Part shown: positions 42,408 through 51,145 of the stretch, piece by piece | Position numbering within the stretch: the first letter of the stretch is position 1 | How the letters are laid out: the number at the start of each line of letters is the position of its first letter | Source of the DNA: Limnochorda sp. L945t | GTDB lineage: Bacteria > Bacillota > Limnochordia > Limnochordales > Geochordaceae | DNA: 64,000 nucleotides | Assembly: GCF_035593305.1 (NCBI RefSeq) | Contig: NZ_CP141615.1 | Location: forward strand, 1,736,001 to 1,800,000 | Direction: 5' to 3' | Translations under genes and position numbers: made by a program | Notes under the pieces: model-generated | The model's input: only the letters and a program-made list of their open reading frames with translations | Database searches by the model: none | Told to the model about the DNA's origin: nothing

Positions 42408-43697
42408 TCACCAGGGCCGGCCTGCGCTCGCCCGCAACCGGGAGATAGGGAGAGTACGCAGGTGAGGGCCGCGGCCCCGGAGGGCAAGCGCGGCCACGAC
42501 CCGAAGCAGCGCCGCTCCCACCATGACGACCGGGATCCCCAGCGCCCCGGCGCACCAGCTGCCCAGGATGGGCCCGGCGGCCGCCGCCACCCCCGCCCCC
42601 GCGTTGAAGACGGAGACGAAGGTCGGCCGCCCTTCGTCGGGCGTCCACTCCAGCAACAGGTTGAACGCGGCCAGGTTGTATCCGGACCAGGCGATGCCTG
42701 CCAGGAAGTTGAGCGGAACCAGCCACTGCGGGTGCGGGAGCGCCGGCCACAACGCCGCCAGCACGGAGGTAGCCACCCCCGAACTCACGAGCACGGGGAG
42801 ATGGCCGCGGCTGTCGGACAACCTGCCCCACCACCGCTGCAGGACGATGAGTCCGATGTAAGTCGCGGCGTTGGCCATCCCCCAGAGCGACCGCGAGCCC
42901 TCGAGATGGTCGGTGAAGTAGATCGGGTACAGCGACCCGGGCACGAACGTGGCGAGCGTCCATACCCAGAAAAAGAGCGTGTACCGGCGAAAGCTGCCCG
43001 GCCAGCGAGAAGGGCGCAGGCCTCGCTCCACCACGCCCCGCCAGGCGAAAGCCGCGGCGGCCGAGACGGCGTCCGGGCCAACCGGGACCCGCACGGGCAG
43101 GATGGAGAGGTGGGCCATCACCCCGAGGACGAGCGCCAGGCCGAAGGCACCCGCGTACCCCACCGTCCCCGGCGCCCCGTCGACGATCAGGCCGCCGGCG
43201 AGCGAGGCCAGGAACGACGCGAGGTTGATGCCCAGGTTGCGGGCGCCGAAGTAGCGGCCGCGCCAGCTCGGGTCGGTCAGATCCGCCATGATGCCGGTCC
43301 ACGCGGGGGCGGCCACGGCCGAGGCCGTCCCCCGCAGGGCGCTCAACACCACCAGGAGCTCGACCGCTGCCTCCTGGGGGAGAGGGAGGACGGGCAGCAG
43401 GACGAGGGGAACCCAAAGGGCCCGCATGAGGCCGCTGCCCCACAGCCAGACCCGCTTGCGCGAGGCGGGGTGCTCCCCGAGCGGAGCGAAGACCAGCTGG
43501 AGGGCGTTGGCCGTGAGCAGCGGGAGCCCGACCACCAGGCTCACCTGCAGCGGGGTGGCCCCGAGGTCGATGGCCAGCAACGGCAGGTAGACCGCGGCCA
43601 GGGTCTCGCTGGCCATGGTGAGGGAAGCCTCGGCCGCGCCAAACAGCAGCGACCGAAGGTCGGGCGCGACGGGGCGACCGGGATGAGAGTCCATCAT
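42408..43697 (-). CDS. Major facilitator superfamily transporter
   Basis: 429 residues with 12 membrane helices in two halves; a large loop near the middle (around RGVVERGLRPSRWPGSFRR). Loop 2-3 motif region FAPLGEHPASRKRVWLWG and the repeat in the second half WGRLSDSRGHLPVLV fit the MFS motif A pattern. Start ATG 43697 or 43694 (AGAGG just upstream); the open frame continues further without a site. It is divergent from the M24 peptidase, with starts only about 77 bases apart. Substrate unknown. Confidence 0.85.
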   Translation of the reverse strand: MMDSHPGRPVAPDLRSLLFGAAEASLTMASETLAAVYLPLLAIDLGATPLQVSLVVGLPLLTANALQLVFAPLGEHPASRKRVWLWGSGLMRALWVPLVLLPVLPLPQEAAVELLVVLSALRGTASAVAAPAWTGIMADLTDPSWRGRYFGARNLGINLASFLASLAGGLIVDGAPGTVGYAGAFGLALVLGVMAHLSILPVRVPVGPDAVSAAAAFAWRGVVERGLRPSRWPGSFRRYTLFFWVWTLATFVPGSLYPIYFTDHLEGSRSLWGMANAATYIGLIVLQRWWGRLSDSRGHLPVLVSSGVATSVLAALWPALPHPQWLVPLNFLAGIAWSGYNLAAFNLLLEWTPDEGRPTFVSVFNAGAGVAAAAGPILGSWCAGALGIPVVMVGAALLRVVAALALRGRGPHLRTLPISRLRASAGRPW

Positions 43698-43773
43698 GGC
43701 CTCTACCGGCGGCATCGTATCGCCTGGTGCCCCGGCGGTCAATGACGATTCGACCGGAGAGGAGCGTGGGTGC

Positions 43774-44994
43774 GTGTACGATGCGATCCCGCTCGACGAG
43801 ATCCGGGCCCGCCAGGAGGCGATCCGGGCGAGCTTCGGGCAACGAGGTCTCGACGCCATCCTGGTCGTCGGGCGTTCGTTCTACGACCGGGTGGGGGACC
43901 TCGCCTACGTGAGCAACCACTTCCCTCCGTTCCCGGCCACGGTCTTCGCCGGAGGACAGCGCGGGCTGGGGCACGCCCTGCTGCTGATCCCCGCCTCCGG
44001 GCCCTCGGCGCTCCTGCTGGACGGGTGGGCCTATCGCCGGGAGATGGTGGCCGCCGACGAGGTGGAGGCGTCGCCGGATCTCCCCGCGCTGCTGGTGGCC
44101 GTGTTGAAGCGACGGGGCCTGGGCGGCGCTCGGGTCGGCCTCGTGGGGGAGGACATCCTGCCGCTCGCCATGGCGCGGGCGTTGGGAGACGCTTTGCCGG
44201 CACTCGAGCTCCGTCGTGCCGACGAGGTCGTGCGCGCCATGCGGCGCATCAAGAGCCCGGCCGAGCAATCCCTCCTGCGGCGGGCCGCTGACATCGCCGG
44301 CAGCGGGTTGGACGCGGCGGTCGGGGCGCTGCGCGGCGCCGGGGCGGGCCAGGCGGAGCAGCTCACCGAGCGCGCCGTGTGCGCGGAAGGGATCGCCCGG
44401 GCCATGCGGGAGGGGGCCGACTTCGTGCGCTACCTGCGGGTGCACGCGGGATCGTGGAGCGCGGTCGGGTCCCGATGGCCACAGGCCACCGAGCGGCCGA
44501 TCGCGCCGGGCGAGGTGGTGACGCTCGACATCATCGGCGCCTACCAGGGGTACCAGTTCGACGTGCTGCGCACGACGGTGGCGGGCCCCCCGGACGTCCG
44601 GCCCGCTCCCGCGCACCGGCGGCTGCTGGAGGCGGTGCTCGAGGCGGCGCGGCGGGCCGTGGCAGCGTGCCGGCCCGGCACGCCGTGCAGGGACGTGGTG
44701 CAGGCCGCCAACGGCTACCTGGAGGCGCAGGGGTACGGCCCGTTCGCCCGCACGTTCATGGGCCACGGCATCGGGCTCGAGACCGTGGAGGAGCCGTACT
44801 TGACTCCGGACGATCCGACGCCGCTCGCGCCGGGCATGGTGCTTTGCGTCGAGCCGGGCGTCTACGTGCCGGATGGGCAGGCGGCGCCAGGCGGACCGCC
44901 CGGTCCGGTGGGGGCGTCGATCGAAGAGGAGGTGCTCGTGACCGAAGGCGATCCCGAGGTTCTCACCCGCTTCCCGGCGCAGCTCTGGGAGTGA
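43774..44994 (+). CDS. M24-family Xaa-Pro aminopeptidase-like metallopeptidase
   Basis: 406 residues. N-terminal creatinase-like domain and a C-terminal pita-bread domain with metal ligands: the two Asp in VVTLDIIGAYQGYQFDVLRTT, His in FMGHGIGLE, and Glu residues in LCVEPGVYV and ASIEEEVLVTE. The usual role is removal of residues N-terminal to proline, or dipeptide cleavage. GTG 43774 is chosen with a GAGAGGAG site upstream; the ATG at 43696 would collide with the divergent transporter start. The fluoride riboswitch promoter starts about 70 bases after its stop. Confidence 0.88.
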   Translation: MYDAIPLDEIRARQEAIRASFGQRGLDAILVVGRSFYDRVGDLAYVSNHFPPFPATVFAGGQRGLGHALLLIPASGPSALLLDGWAYRREMVAADEVEASPDLPALLVAVLKRRGLGGARVGLVGEDILPLAMARALGDALPALELRRADEVVRAMRRIKSPAEQSLLRRAADIAGSGLDAAVGALRGAGAGQAEQLTERAVCAEGIARAMREGADFVRYLRVHAGSWSAVGSRWPQATERPIAPGEVVTLDIIGAYQGYQFDVLRTTVAGPPDVRPAPAHRRLLEAVLEAARRAVAACRPGTPCRDVVQAANGYLEAQGYGPFARTFMGHGIGLETVEEPYLTPDDPTPLAPGMVLCVEPGVYVPDGQAAPGGPPGPVGASIEEEVLVTEGDPEVLTRFPAQLWE

Positions 44995-45062
44995 GCGTGG
45001 GAGCAGGATCGTGCGCGGGCCCTCCGCGCGACGCCCGACGGCTGGGCCGGGCCCCATGAGGC

Positions 45063-45091
45063 TTGCTCCGGGAGCGCGAAGCTCGTAGAAT
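45063..45091 (+). promoter_or_regulatory. Promoter of the fluoride riboswitch operon
   Basis: -35 TTGCTC (45063-45068), 17-base spacer, -10 TAGAAT (45086-45091). Transcription would begin near 45098, about 30 bases ahead of the aptamer. Confidence 0.6.
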
Positions 45092-45120
45092 GAGGTCGTC
45101 GCCCGGCGCGACGGATCAGT

Positions 45121-45195
45121 TCGACAGGCGATGGAGCTCGCCAGCATGGCTGCGCACGGGGCGCGTGAGGGCGTGCGCAGATGATGGCTCCTACC
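45121..45195 (+). promoter_or_regulatory. Fluoride riboswitch aptamer (crcB motif)
   Basis: GGCGATGGAGCTCGCC (45127-45142) folds as stem GGCGA/TCGCC around a loop whose GGAGC (45133-45137) pairs with GCTCC (45187-45191), the diagnostic pseudoknot of the crcB motif. Between them lies a perfect 9-base stem CTGCGCACG (45150-45158) / CGTGCGCAG (45172-45180). The 3' part reads TGATGGCTCCTACC, the conserved tail of the aptamer. The GCTCC strand is shared with the terminator that follows, so fluoride binding would prevent termination. The fluoride channel gene crcB lies downstream, which supports the call strongly. Confidence 0.93.
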
Positions 45196-45219
45196 TCGGG
45201 ACGGGGTAGGAGCCTTTTT
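45186..45219 (+). terminator. Riboswitch-controlled intrinsic terminator
   Basis: Perfect 10-base stem GGCTCCTACC (45186-45195) / GGTAGGAGCC (45205-45214) with a 9-base loop and TTTTT. Its 5' arm is part of the fluoride aptamer, so aptamer and terminator are mutually exclusive: an ON switch. It can also end transcripts coming from the peptidase gene upstream. Confidence 0.93.
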
Positions 45220-45250
45220 CGTGAGTGCCCGGAGGCAAGGGGGCCTTGGA

Positions 45251-46351
45251 GTGGGAAGCGGCCCAAGTCACGTGCTGCAAGCTGCCTGGCAGGAGGCTGT
45301 CGCCCGCCCGGGCTGCCCGATCTGCAACCTCGTCGAGGGCCATGTGCGCCGCCATTTCGACGCGATCTTGTGGGAACTGGTCAACGACCCCGGCGTGCGC
45401 CGCTCGCTGCGGCGATCCCTCGGCCTTTGCCCCCGGCACCTGTGGCAGCTCGACGCGGTCAACCGCACCGTGACCCACGACATGCTGGGCGAGGCCATCT
45501 TGCTGCATGACGTCCTCGAGGCGCTGGGCGACCACCTCCAGGCGGGCAGGCACCGGCCACATCCTCCTCTCGACGCCGTGAAGCGAGCGTGGCAGTCCTG
45601 CCCCGCCTGCCGGCTCGTGCACGAGGTCGAACGCGACTACCTGGACCTCGTGGTCGCCTCCCTTCGCCGCAACGACGATGCCCCGCTTCCCATCCTTTGC
45701 CCGGACCATCTCGCTCTCGCCCCCGATCGGGGCGGGGCGTTCCGGGTCCGCCTCCGGGCTGCTCTCGCCGGCGCCGGCCCCGGGCTCACCGTCCCCCTCG
45801 GAGCGCGCCGTGGTGCGGTCGCCAGCATGGCGGAAGACGGCCGGACTGCGTGTCCGGTCTGCCAGGTGTCGTTCGAGGCGGCCGAGCGGCGCATCGCAGA
45901 AGGGCCCGACGGGCAGCCCGGCGTACTGTGCCGGGCACATCGCCGGATGGCTGCGTCCCGGCCTGCGGTCGCCGGCCGGTGGGATCGGGCAGGCCAGGTC
46001 TGGATCGAAACGACGGGGGGCGCCCCCGCAGCGCCCGCTCCATGCCCCGCCTGCCATGCAGCCCGCGACGCCGAAGCGGCCGCCTCTCACGCTGCCCTGC
46101 CGCGTGCCCCCGGGCCGCCGACAGCGAGCTCCTGGTGCCTGCCTCACCTGGTAGAGCACGACCAGGACCACCACGCGGAGGTGCCATGGGATGCAGCGCC
46201 GGCCCATGCCCGTGAGCTCGAGCGGGCGCTCGCCGGATTCATCGCCAAGCAGGACTGGCGAAACACGGAGCCCCTCACGCCGGCCGAACGCACGGCCGTC
46301 CGGGACACCGTCGAATGGCTCGCAGGCTTCCACGTGGCGGGCCACGGGTGA
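45251..46351 (+). CDS. Cys-rich DUF6062-like protein in the fluoride operon
   Basis: 366 residues, first gene behind the fluoride riboswitch. Several C-x2-C...C-x2-H units: GCPICNLVEGHVRRHFDAILWELVNDP followed by LCPRHLWQLD; SCPACRLVHEVERDY followed by LCPDHLAL; ACPVCQVSFEAAERRI followed by LCRAHRR; and PCPACHAARDAE followed by WCLPHLVEHD. Each pair C-P-x-C...C-x2-H could hold a zinc ion, giving four repeats of one module. No signal peptide or membrane helix. GTG 45251 is used, 7 bases behind AAGGGGG. Function unknown; the position argues for a role in fluoride stress or in protecting a metal enzyme. crcB follows after 52 bases. Confidence 0.85.
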   Translation: MGSGPSHVLQAAWQEAVARPGCPICNLVEGHVRRHFDAILWELVNDPGVRRSLRRSLGLCPRHLWQLDAVNRTVTHDMLGEAILLHDVLEALGDHLQAGRHRPHPPLDAVKRAWQSCPACRLVHEVERDYLDLVVASLRRNDDAPLPILCPDHLALAPDRGGAFRVRLRAALAGAGPGLTVPLGARRGAVASMAEDGRTACPVCQVSFEAAERRIAEGPDGQPGVLCRAHRRMAASRPAVAGRWDRAGQVWIETTGGAPAAPAPCPACHAARDAEAAASHAALPRAPGPPTASSWCLPHLVEHDQDHHAEVPWDAAPAHARELERALAGFIAKQDWRNTEPLTPAERTAVRDTVEWLAGFHVAGHG

Positions 46352-46403
46352 TGGCCTTCCGCCGGCGGCACGACCCATCACGGAGAGGAACGTTTCCCGG
46401 CGT

Positions 46404-46781
46404 ATGATGCTGCGCTACCTGCTCGTCGTGCTCGGCGGGGCGGCAGGAGCCGCCACCCGATACGCCCTCGGCGGATGGCTGGCCGACCGGTGGGGCGCCG
46501 CCTTTCCGTGGAGCACCCTGGTGATCAACCTGTCGGGGAGTCTCCTGCTCGGGTTCATCGGGACGCTCGCGGTAGAGCGACTGGTCGTGCCGCCCGAGTC
46601 GGTGACGTTGCTCGGCGTGGGGTTCATCGGGGCGTACACCACGTTCTCCACCTGGCAGTACGAGACGTTCCGCCTGCTGGAGAACGGGAGTTGGCCGCTC
46701 GCCCTCGTCAACCTCTTCGTGAGCTCGGTGCTAGGGCTTGCCAGCGTGGCCCTGGGCGTCGTGCTCGGCCGCCTGCTCTGA
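46404..46781 (+). CDS. crcB: Fluoride channel/exporter CrcB (FluC)
   Basis: 125 residues with four membrane helices. Dual-topology dimeric fluoride channel that lowers cytosolic fluoride. Family signatures: GGAAGAATRYALGGWL at the N terminus, LVINLSGSLLLGFIGTLA with the conserved Asn, and GFIGAYTTFSTWQYETFRLLE carrying the Phe/Ser/Thr lining of the pore. ATG 46404 or 46407. Controlled by the upstream fluoride riboswitch through the DUF6062-like gene. Its end overlaps the convergent DUF190 gene by 51 bases. Confidence 0.95.
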   Translation: MMLRYLLVVLGGAAGAATRYALGGWLADRWGAAFPWSTLVINLSGSLLLGFIGTLAVERLVVPPESVTLLGVGFIGAYTTFSTWQYETFRLLENGSWPLALVNLFVSSVLGLASVALGVVLGRLL

Positions 46782-47126
46782 CGAAGCGCGGCCCGACGAA
46801 GGGCGGTACAGCAGCACCTGCACGCGTTCCAGGGTGACCAGTCCCTCCCGCACCATCTGCCGGACGTGCGGCAAGAAGGCCCCGATCCGCTCCTCCGTGT
46901 CGGCGACCTCCACGATGACGGGGAGGTCCTCGGACAGCCGCAAGAGACGGGCACTGTGGATGCGGCTGTGCGCCCCGAATCCCGCCACGCCCCGGATCAC
47001 GGTGGCGCCCGCCAGGCCCATCTGGCGCGCCCGCATCATCAGGGCATGATACAGGGGCTCGCCTTCCCAGCGGTCGCTGTCCCCGACGTAGATCCGCAAC
47101 AACGCGCCCTGCACGGCCTCGTCCAT
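46731..47126 (-). CDS. DUF190 family protein
   Basis: 131 residues. DUF190 (PII-like fold): LLRIYVGDSDRWEGEPLYHALMMRARQMGLAGATVIRGVAGFGAHSRIHSARLLRLSEDLPVIVEVADTEERI is the textbook pattern in parts. Members often neighbour crcB and may sense or regulate ion balance; no activity is established. ATG 47126 with GGGAG 5 bases upstream. It lies opposite to crcB, sharing 51 bases of 3' end, so antisense interference is possible and it is not under the riboswitch. Confidence 0.9.
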   Translation of the reverse strand: MDEAVQGALLRIYVGDSDRWEGEPLYHALMMRARQMGLAGATVIRGVAGFGAHSRIHSARLLRLSEDLPVIVEVADTEERIGAFLPHVRQMVREGLVTLERVQVLLYRPSSGRASSEQAAEHDAQGHAGKP

Positions 47127-47178
47127 GCCCGCTCCCTCTCTTCGGAGACCGGCCCTCAGGAGCCTGCTCATCGCTTGC

Positions 47179-48567
47179 CTACAGCCTATCCAGCCACGTG
47201 ACGATGGCGTCGATGACCGCCGGGTCCACATGGGAGGGGACCGCGTACTCCTCGGGCGACGAGGGGCCTTCCCCGGGCATCATGAGGTGGTTGAGCGCGG
47301 CGAAGCGCCGGAAGCTGACTCCGGGCCGGCCCGCCAGTCCCTCTTCCCACATGCGCCAATCGGTCTCGGGTACCTGGTAGTCTCGCCCGCCCGACAGCAA
47401 TAGCATCGGCACCGACAGCCGCGAGGCGACGGGCAACGGCGCGAGGTCGTGCAGCGCGTAGAAGTACCGGGCGGGGGCCCCCATCACGTTCGTGTCCAGC
47501 GGCACCGGCTCGCCATGCCCTCCCAGCCGCTGCGCCAGTGCCTTCGCCTCGTCGATCCGGTGCTGCTCCTCGGGCGTCACCTGCCCGTCAAGCCGCGCCA
47601 GGTAGAGCAGCTGCTCCGGCACGAGCTGCTCCAGGGGGCGCGCGTTGGCGGCCATCAGGACGAGGCCCTTCACCAGGCCGTGGGAGCGCTCGGCGATCGC
47701 CGGAGCCAGCATCCCGCCGAGGCTATGCCCGAGCACGACCACGCCCCTGACCCCCTCTTGACGGGAGGCCCAGCGCACCGCTTCGAGCGCATCCTCGAGG
47801 ACCTCGCCGTCGGGCGTCGACGCCGCCTCGAGGAGAGCCGGATCCTGGCGCAGGCGCTCGTCCTGGCGGATCACGTAGGTGCGCTTGTCGTATCGAAGCA
47901 CCGCGACGCCCCGGGTCGCCAACCCCTCCGCCAGATCCCGGAACGGCTTGTTGGCCGCCACGGTCTCGTCCCTGTCCTGCGGGCCCGAACCGTGGACGAG
48001 CACCACGGCCCAGTACCTGCCCGTACCCTTCGGCACCGTGAACGTCCCCGGCAGCTTCACCCCGGCGGTGTCCAGCACGACCGGCCGCTCCTCGAAACGA
48101 GAGCGATCAGCGTACGGGGCCGGGACGTACCCGGACGGGCGCGCAGGCCCGGCCTGTTGCGGCGGGGGGCCGAAGAGGAATCCGAGGAGCTGGCCCTTCT
48201 CGTCGATGGTCACGTAAAGCCATGCCGGGCCCTTGTCGTAGCGCAGAGGGAGCACTACCTGCACCCCCTGCGGGGCGCTTCGCACCTGAGCCTCGCCCAC
48301 CTCCTGCAGCCGCCCCAGTTGGGCCGCGATGGCCCGTCCCGACGCTTCGAGCTGCTGCAGCCCGACCATGGATCGCACTTCCGGGGCGAAGCGCTCCCGT
48401 AGTTCCGCCCACCTGCCGCCGGTGAACAGCTGCAGGACCTCCCGGGCGACCCGCTCCGGGGACGGCGACGCCGGTGCCGCCAGGGCCCCGGCCGCGACCG
48501 CGACCAGGACCACCCCGGACAGCAACATCCCGAGCCGCCCGGTCCTGCTCCAGCTCCTGCCAACCAC
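47179..48567 (-). CDS. Exported alpha/beta hydrolase with DUF3887-like N-terminal domain
   Basis: 462 residues. Hydrophobic signal/anchor near residues 16-35 (LGMLLSGVVLVAVAAGALA). An N-terminal domain of about 100 residues (VAREVLQLFTGGRWAELRERFAPEVR ... LPLRYDKGPAWLYVTIDEKGQLLGFLF) is of the small alpha+beta DUF3887/NTF2-like type. The hydrolase domain has VVLVHGSGPQDRDET, nucleophile GHSLGGML, acid SGGRDYQVP and His in ALNHLMMPG. Complete catalytic triad. GTG 48567 is chosen, with GGCAGG upstream. Likely a carboxylesterase or peptidase acting outside the membrane. Confidence 0.85.
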   Translation of the reverse strand: MVGRSWSRTGRLGMLLSGVVLVAVAAGALAAPASPSPERVAREVLQLFTGGRWAELRERFAPEVRSMVGLQQLEASGRAIAAQLGRLQEVGEAQVRSAPQGVQVVLPLRYDKGPAWLYVTIDEKGQLLGFLFGPPPQQAGPARPSGYVPAPYADRSRFEERPVVLDTAGVKLPGTFTVPKGTGRYWAVVLVHGSGPQDRDETVAANKPFRDLAEGLATRGVAVLRYDKRTYVIRQDERLRQDPALLEAASTPDGEVLEDALEAVRWASRQEGVRGVVVLGHSLGGMLAPAIAERSHGLVKGLVLMAANARPLEQLVPEQLLYLARLDGQVTPEEQHRIDEAKALAQRLGGHGEPVPLDTNVMGAPARYFYALHDLAPLPVASRLSVPMLLLSGGRDYQVPETDWRMWEEGLAGRPGVSFRRFAALNHLMMPGEGPSSPEEYAVPSHVDPAVIDAIVTWLDRL

Positions 48568-48774
48568 CGGTGGCGCACCTGCCTTCAGCCGTTCCCTTCG
48601 CCCCGGCGCGTGGCGCTCCTGCCCGGCCCCATGTACGCCGCGGGCGCCGGCCAACCTTTCGCGCCCGGCGCCCAGGATCTCCGGCCCCGTCCGTGGAATG
48701 CTACGCCCGGCCAAGGGGGCGAGGGTCGGCGTCGAGACGCGTGGCCGGCAGGCCCCATACGGCTCCCGACTGGC

Positions 48775-48780
48775 TATAAT
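48775..48780 (+). promoter_or_regulatory. -10 element before the ferredoxin gene
   Basis: Perfect TATAAT, 36 bases before the ferredoxin ATG. No convincing -35 is seen 17 bases upstream. Confidence 0.5.
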
Positions 48781-48815
48781 GAGGCGGATACGGGAGGAGA
48801 GGTTGCTGAAGAGCC

Positions 48816-49124
<309 letters not shown>

Positions 49125-49184
49125 TGGCCGTACGTCAGACCCGATTGCGAGTCTGACCTCGTTGCGAGAGAGGGCCCCTTGCCA

Positions 49185-49208
49185 ATGGCCGGCCGCACGG
49201 CCGGCCAT
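49185..49208. terminator. Bidirectional terminator between ferredoxin and ABC permease genes
   Basis: Perfect 11-base stem ATGGCCGGCCG / CGGCCGGCCAT with a 2-base loop, in the gap between convergent genes ending at 49124 and 49214. Plus-strand tail is TCGTTT; minus-strand tail is TGGCAAGG. Confidence 0.55.
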
Positions 49209-49213
49209 TCGTT

Positions 49214-51130
49214 TCATGTCGTTTCGCCCGCGTTCTCGAACAGCCGCGTCGCCTGGCGCATGCAAAGCCAGGTCAACACGGCGCCCAGAGCCAGCAATCC
49301 CACCGTCGCCGTCCCCAGTGCCCACGAGAGCTCGCCGCTCGCCCGCCACACGAGATACCCGGCCCCGCCGGACACGGCCGCCGTCGCCAGGGCCACCACC
49401 ATCCCCCACAGGCCGTTGATGTTGCCTTTCATGGCCTGCTGCGGGCTGTCCCAGTTGGTCACGGGCCGCAGCAGGTCGACCCAGAGCCCTCCGGCGGTGC
49501 TCGGCCACAGGCCCGCTATCCCGATGGCCAACCCCACGGCAGCCGTCTCGAGCGGCATCTTCACGACCCACCATGCCACCCCCGCCATGACGAAGGCCGT
49601 GGCCAGGCCGAACGGCGCTGCGACCAAAAGGCGCGCCCCCACCTGCTCGCTCGGGGTCGCCGGGAGCGCGGCCACCTGCGCCAGTCCTTTCCCCTCCCGA
49701 GAGATGGACGTGGGCGCGACCTGGTTGGAGCCCATGAAGATGATGAGCCCCGCGAGCGCGGCCGCCAGCCACCGAGGGTCGACCCCCTGCAAGAGAGCGA
49801 TCACGCTTCCGCCTGACTCGTCGCTGGGTATGAAGAGGAGCATCATGGCGACGACCAGCGGGGGCACGAGCACGTTGGTCACGACCGGCAGCATGAAGGG
49901 CGGCGTCCGCAGAAGCAGCCGCCACTCCCGCACGGCCAGCGCCACCATCCGGCTGCGCGCCGGCCTGCCGAGCAGAGTCGCTGCGAGGTGCCCCCCTTCC
50001 CGGGCCCCACCCTCGCGCCGCTGCCGTCGCGCCGGGGGCTCCTCCAGGCCCGCCTGAACACCCGCGAAGTACCACCGTTGCGCGAGCGCGAACGCGGGCG
50101 CCGTCACGATCACCGATGCCGCCGCGAACCACAGCAGCCACTCCAGGCGCTGTCCCGCCGCCGCAACCACCGCTGTGCCCGCCGGCCCCGCCTGTCCCGC
50201 CTGGCCCATCAACGCTCCGGCCGCCCATCGGGCGGGCGGGTAGTATCGCACGGCCTCCAGGATCACGGCGTTGGGGGTTTGCAGCATCCGCACGATCGCT
50301 GCGGGGTCCGACATGCGCGGCATGATCCGGACGTTGAGGTACTGGTAGCCCATGGCGAGGGCCAGCCCCACCAGGCTTCCCACCACGTACAACAGATCCC
50401 GCCGCCGGCCGACCGCCGTTCCCCGTCCCACCACCACGGCGATCAGCGTAGCCACCCCGAGAGGCAGCACGGGAATCCACAGCCACAGCCACACCGCCGC
50501 CGTCCAGTACAGCGGGTCACCGGTCAGCCGGACAGGGCTGTCGAACAGGGCTGCCACCCGCCCCGGATCGGCCATCAGCGTACCGACGTCGGGCGGCAGG
50601 ACGGAAGCCGCTGCAACGAACGCCGGAGCGGTCGCCGCCACCGTCACCAGGAGCACGTCCAGGTAGAGCGTGGCGAACCGCACGCCCATGACGGTCGCCG
50701 GCTGCAGCGGCATGGCCATGAGGCGCGGCACGTCGGACGAGAAGAAGAGGCTCGAGATGGCGAAGGCCACGCCGAAGACCACCACCAGCAGCTGCGCCCC
50801 CATCACCGCCATGATGGGTAGCGCCATCGGCTGCCCGGCGACGACCATCCCGATGTGCAGCGTGCGCATGAGGAAGAAAAAGCCAGCCTCGGCCGCCCCG
50901 ATGCCGAACAGCATCAAGAGCGCCAGAGCGCCGACCACGATCGGATTGCGGGTACCTCCAACGTTGCTGCCGATGCTGGCGCCGGCGTTGAGGTGCCCCG
51001 CCATCGTCACCCGCAGGGCCGAAAGCCACCCCGGGCGCGCTCGCTCCATGCGGCGCACCACCCGCTCCGGGATCCCCCGGGTCGCCGCCTCGCCGGCTTT
51101 CACCGTGCCTGCGCTCGACCGGTCGCCCAT
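49214..51130 (-). CDS. ABC exporter permease, about 12 helices
   Basis: 638 residues. Two sets of about six hydrophobic helices with a charged segment of about 30 residues in the middle (EEPPARRQRREGGAREGG). The pattern (FAISSLFFSSDVPRLMAMPLQPATVMGVRF early; SREGKGLAQVAALPATPSEQVGARLLVAAPFGL late) is that of large ABC-2 permeases such as those formerly called YthQ/EcsB-like. It pairs with the ATPase gene 15 bases upstream. Substrate unknown. Confidence 0.85.
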   Translation of the reverse strand: MGDRSSAGTVKAGEAATRGIPERVVRRMERARPGWLSALRVTMAGHLNAGASIGSNVGGTRNPIVVGALALLMLFGIGAAEAGFFFLMRTLHIGMVVAGQPMALPIMAVMGAQLLVVVFGVAFAISSLFFSSDVPRLMAMPLQPATVMGVRFATLYLDVLLVTVAATAPAFVAAASVLPPDVGTLMADPGRVAALFDSPVRLTGDPLYWTAAVWLWLWIPVLPLGVATLIAVVVGRGTAVGRRRDLLYVVGSLVGLALAMGYQYLNVRIMPRMSDPAAIVRMLQTPNAVILEAVRYYPPARWAAGALMGQAGQAGPAGTAVVAAAGQRLEWLLWFAAASVIVTAPAFALAQRWYFAGVQAGLEEPPARRQRREGGAREGGHLAATLLGRPARSRMVALAVREWRLLLRTPPFMLPVVTNVLVPPLVVAMMLLFIPSDESGGSVIALLQGVDPRWLAAALAGLIIFMGSNQVAPTSISREGKGLAQVAALPATPSEQVGARLLVAAPFGLATAFVMAGVAWWVVKMPLETAAVGLAIGIAGLWPSTAGGLWVDLLRPVTNWDSPQQAMKGNINGLWGMVVALATAAVSGGAGYLVWRASGELSWALGTATVGLLALGAVLTWLCMRQATRLFENAGETT

Positions 51131-51145
51131 GTCGTGAGAAGCCCC

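Noticed and set aside
41482..45147. Open frame of 1221 codons on the minus strand
   Set aside because: It runs antisense to the kinase, regulator and M24 peptidase genes and in another frame across the transporter gene; the translation is low-complexity Arg/Gly/Pro and typical of GC-rich shadow frames.
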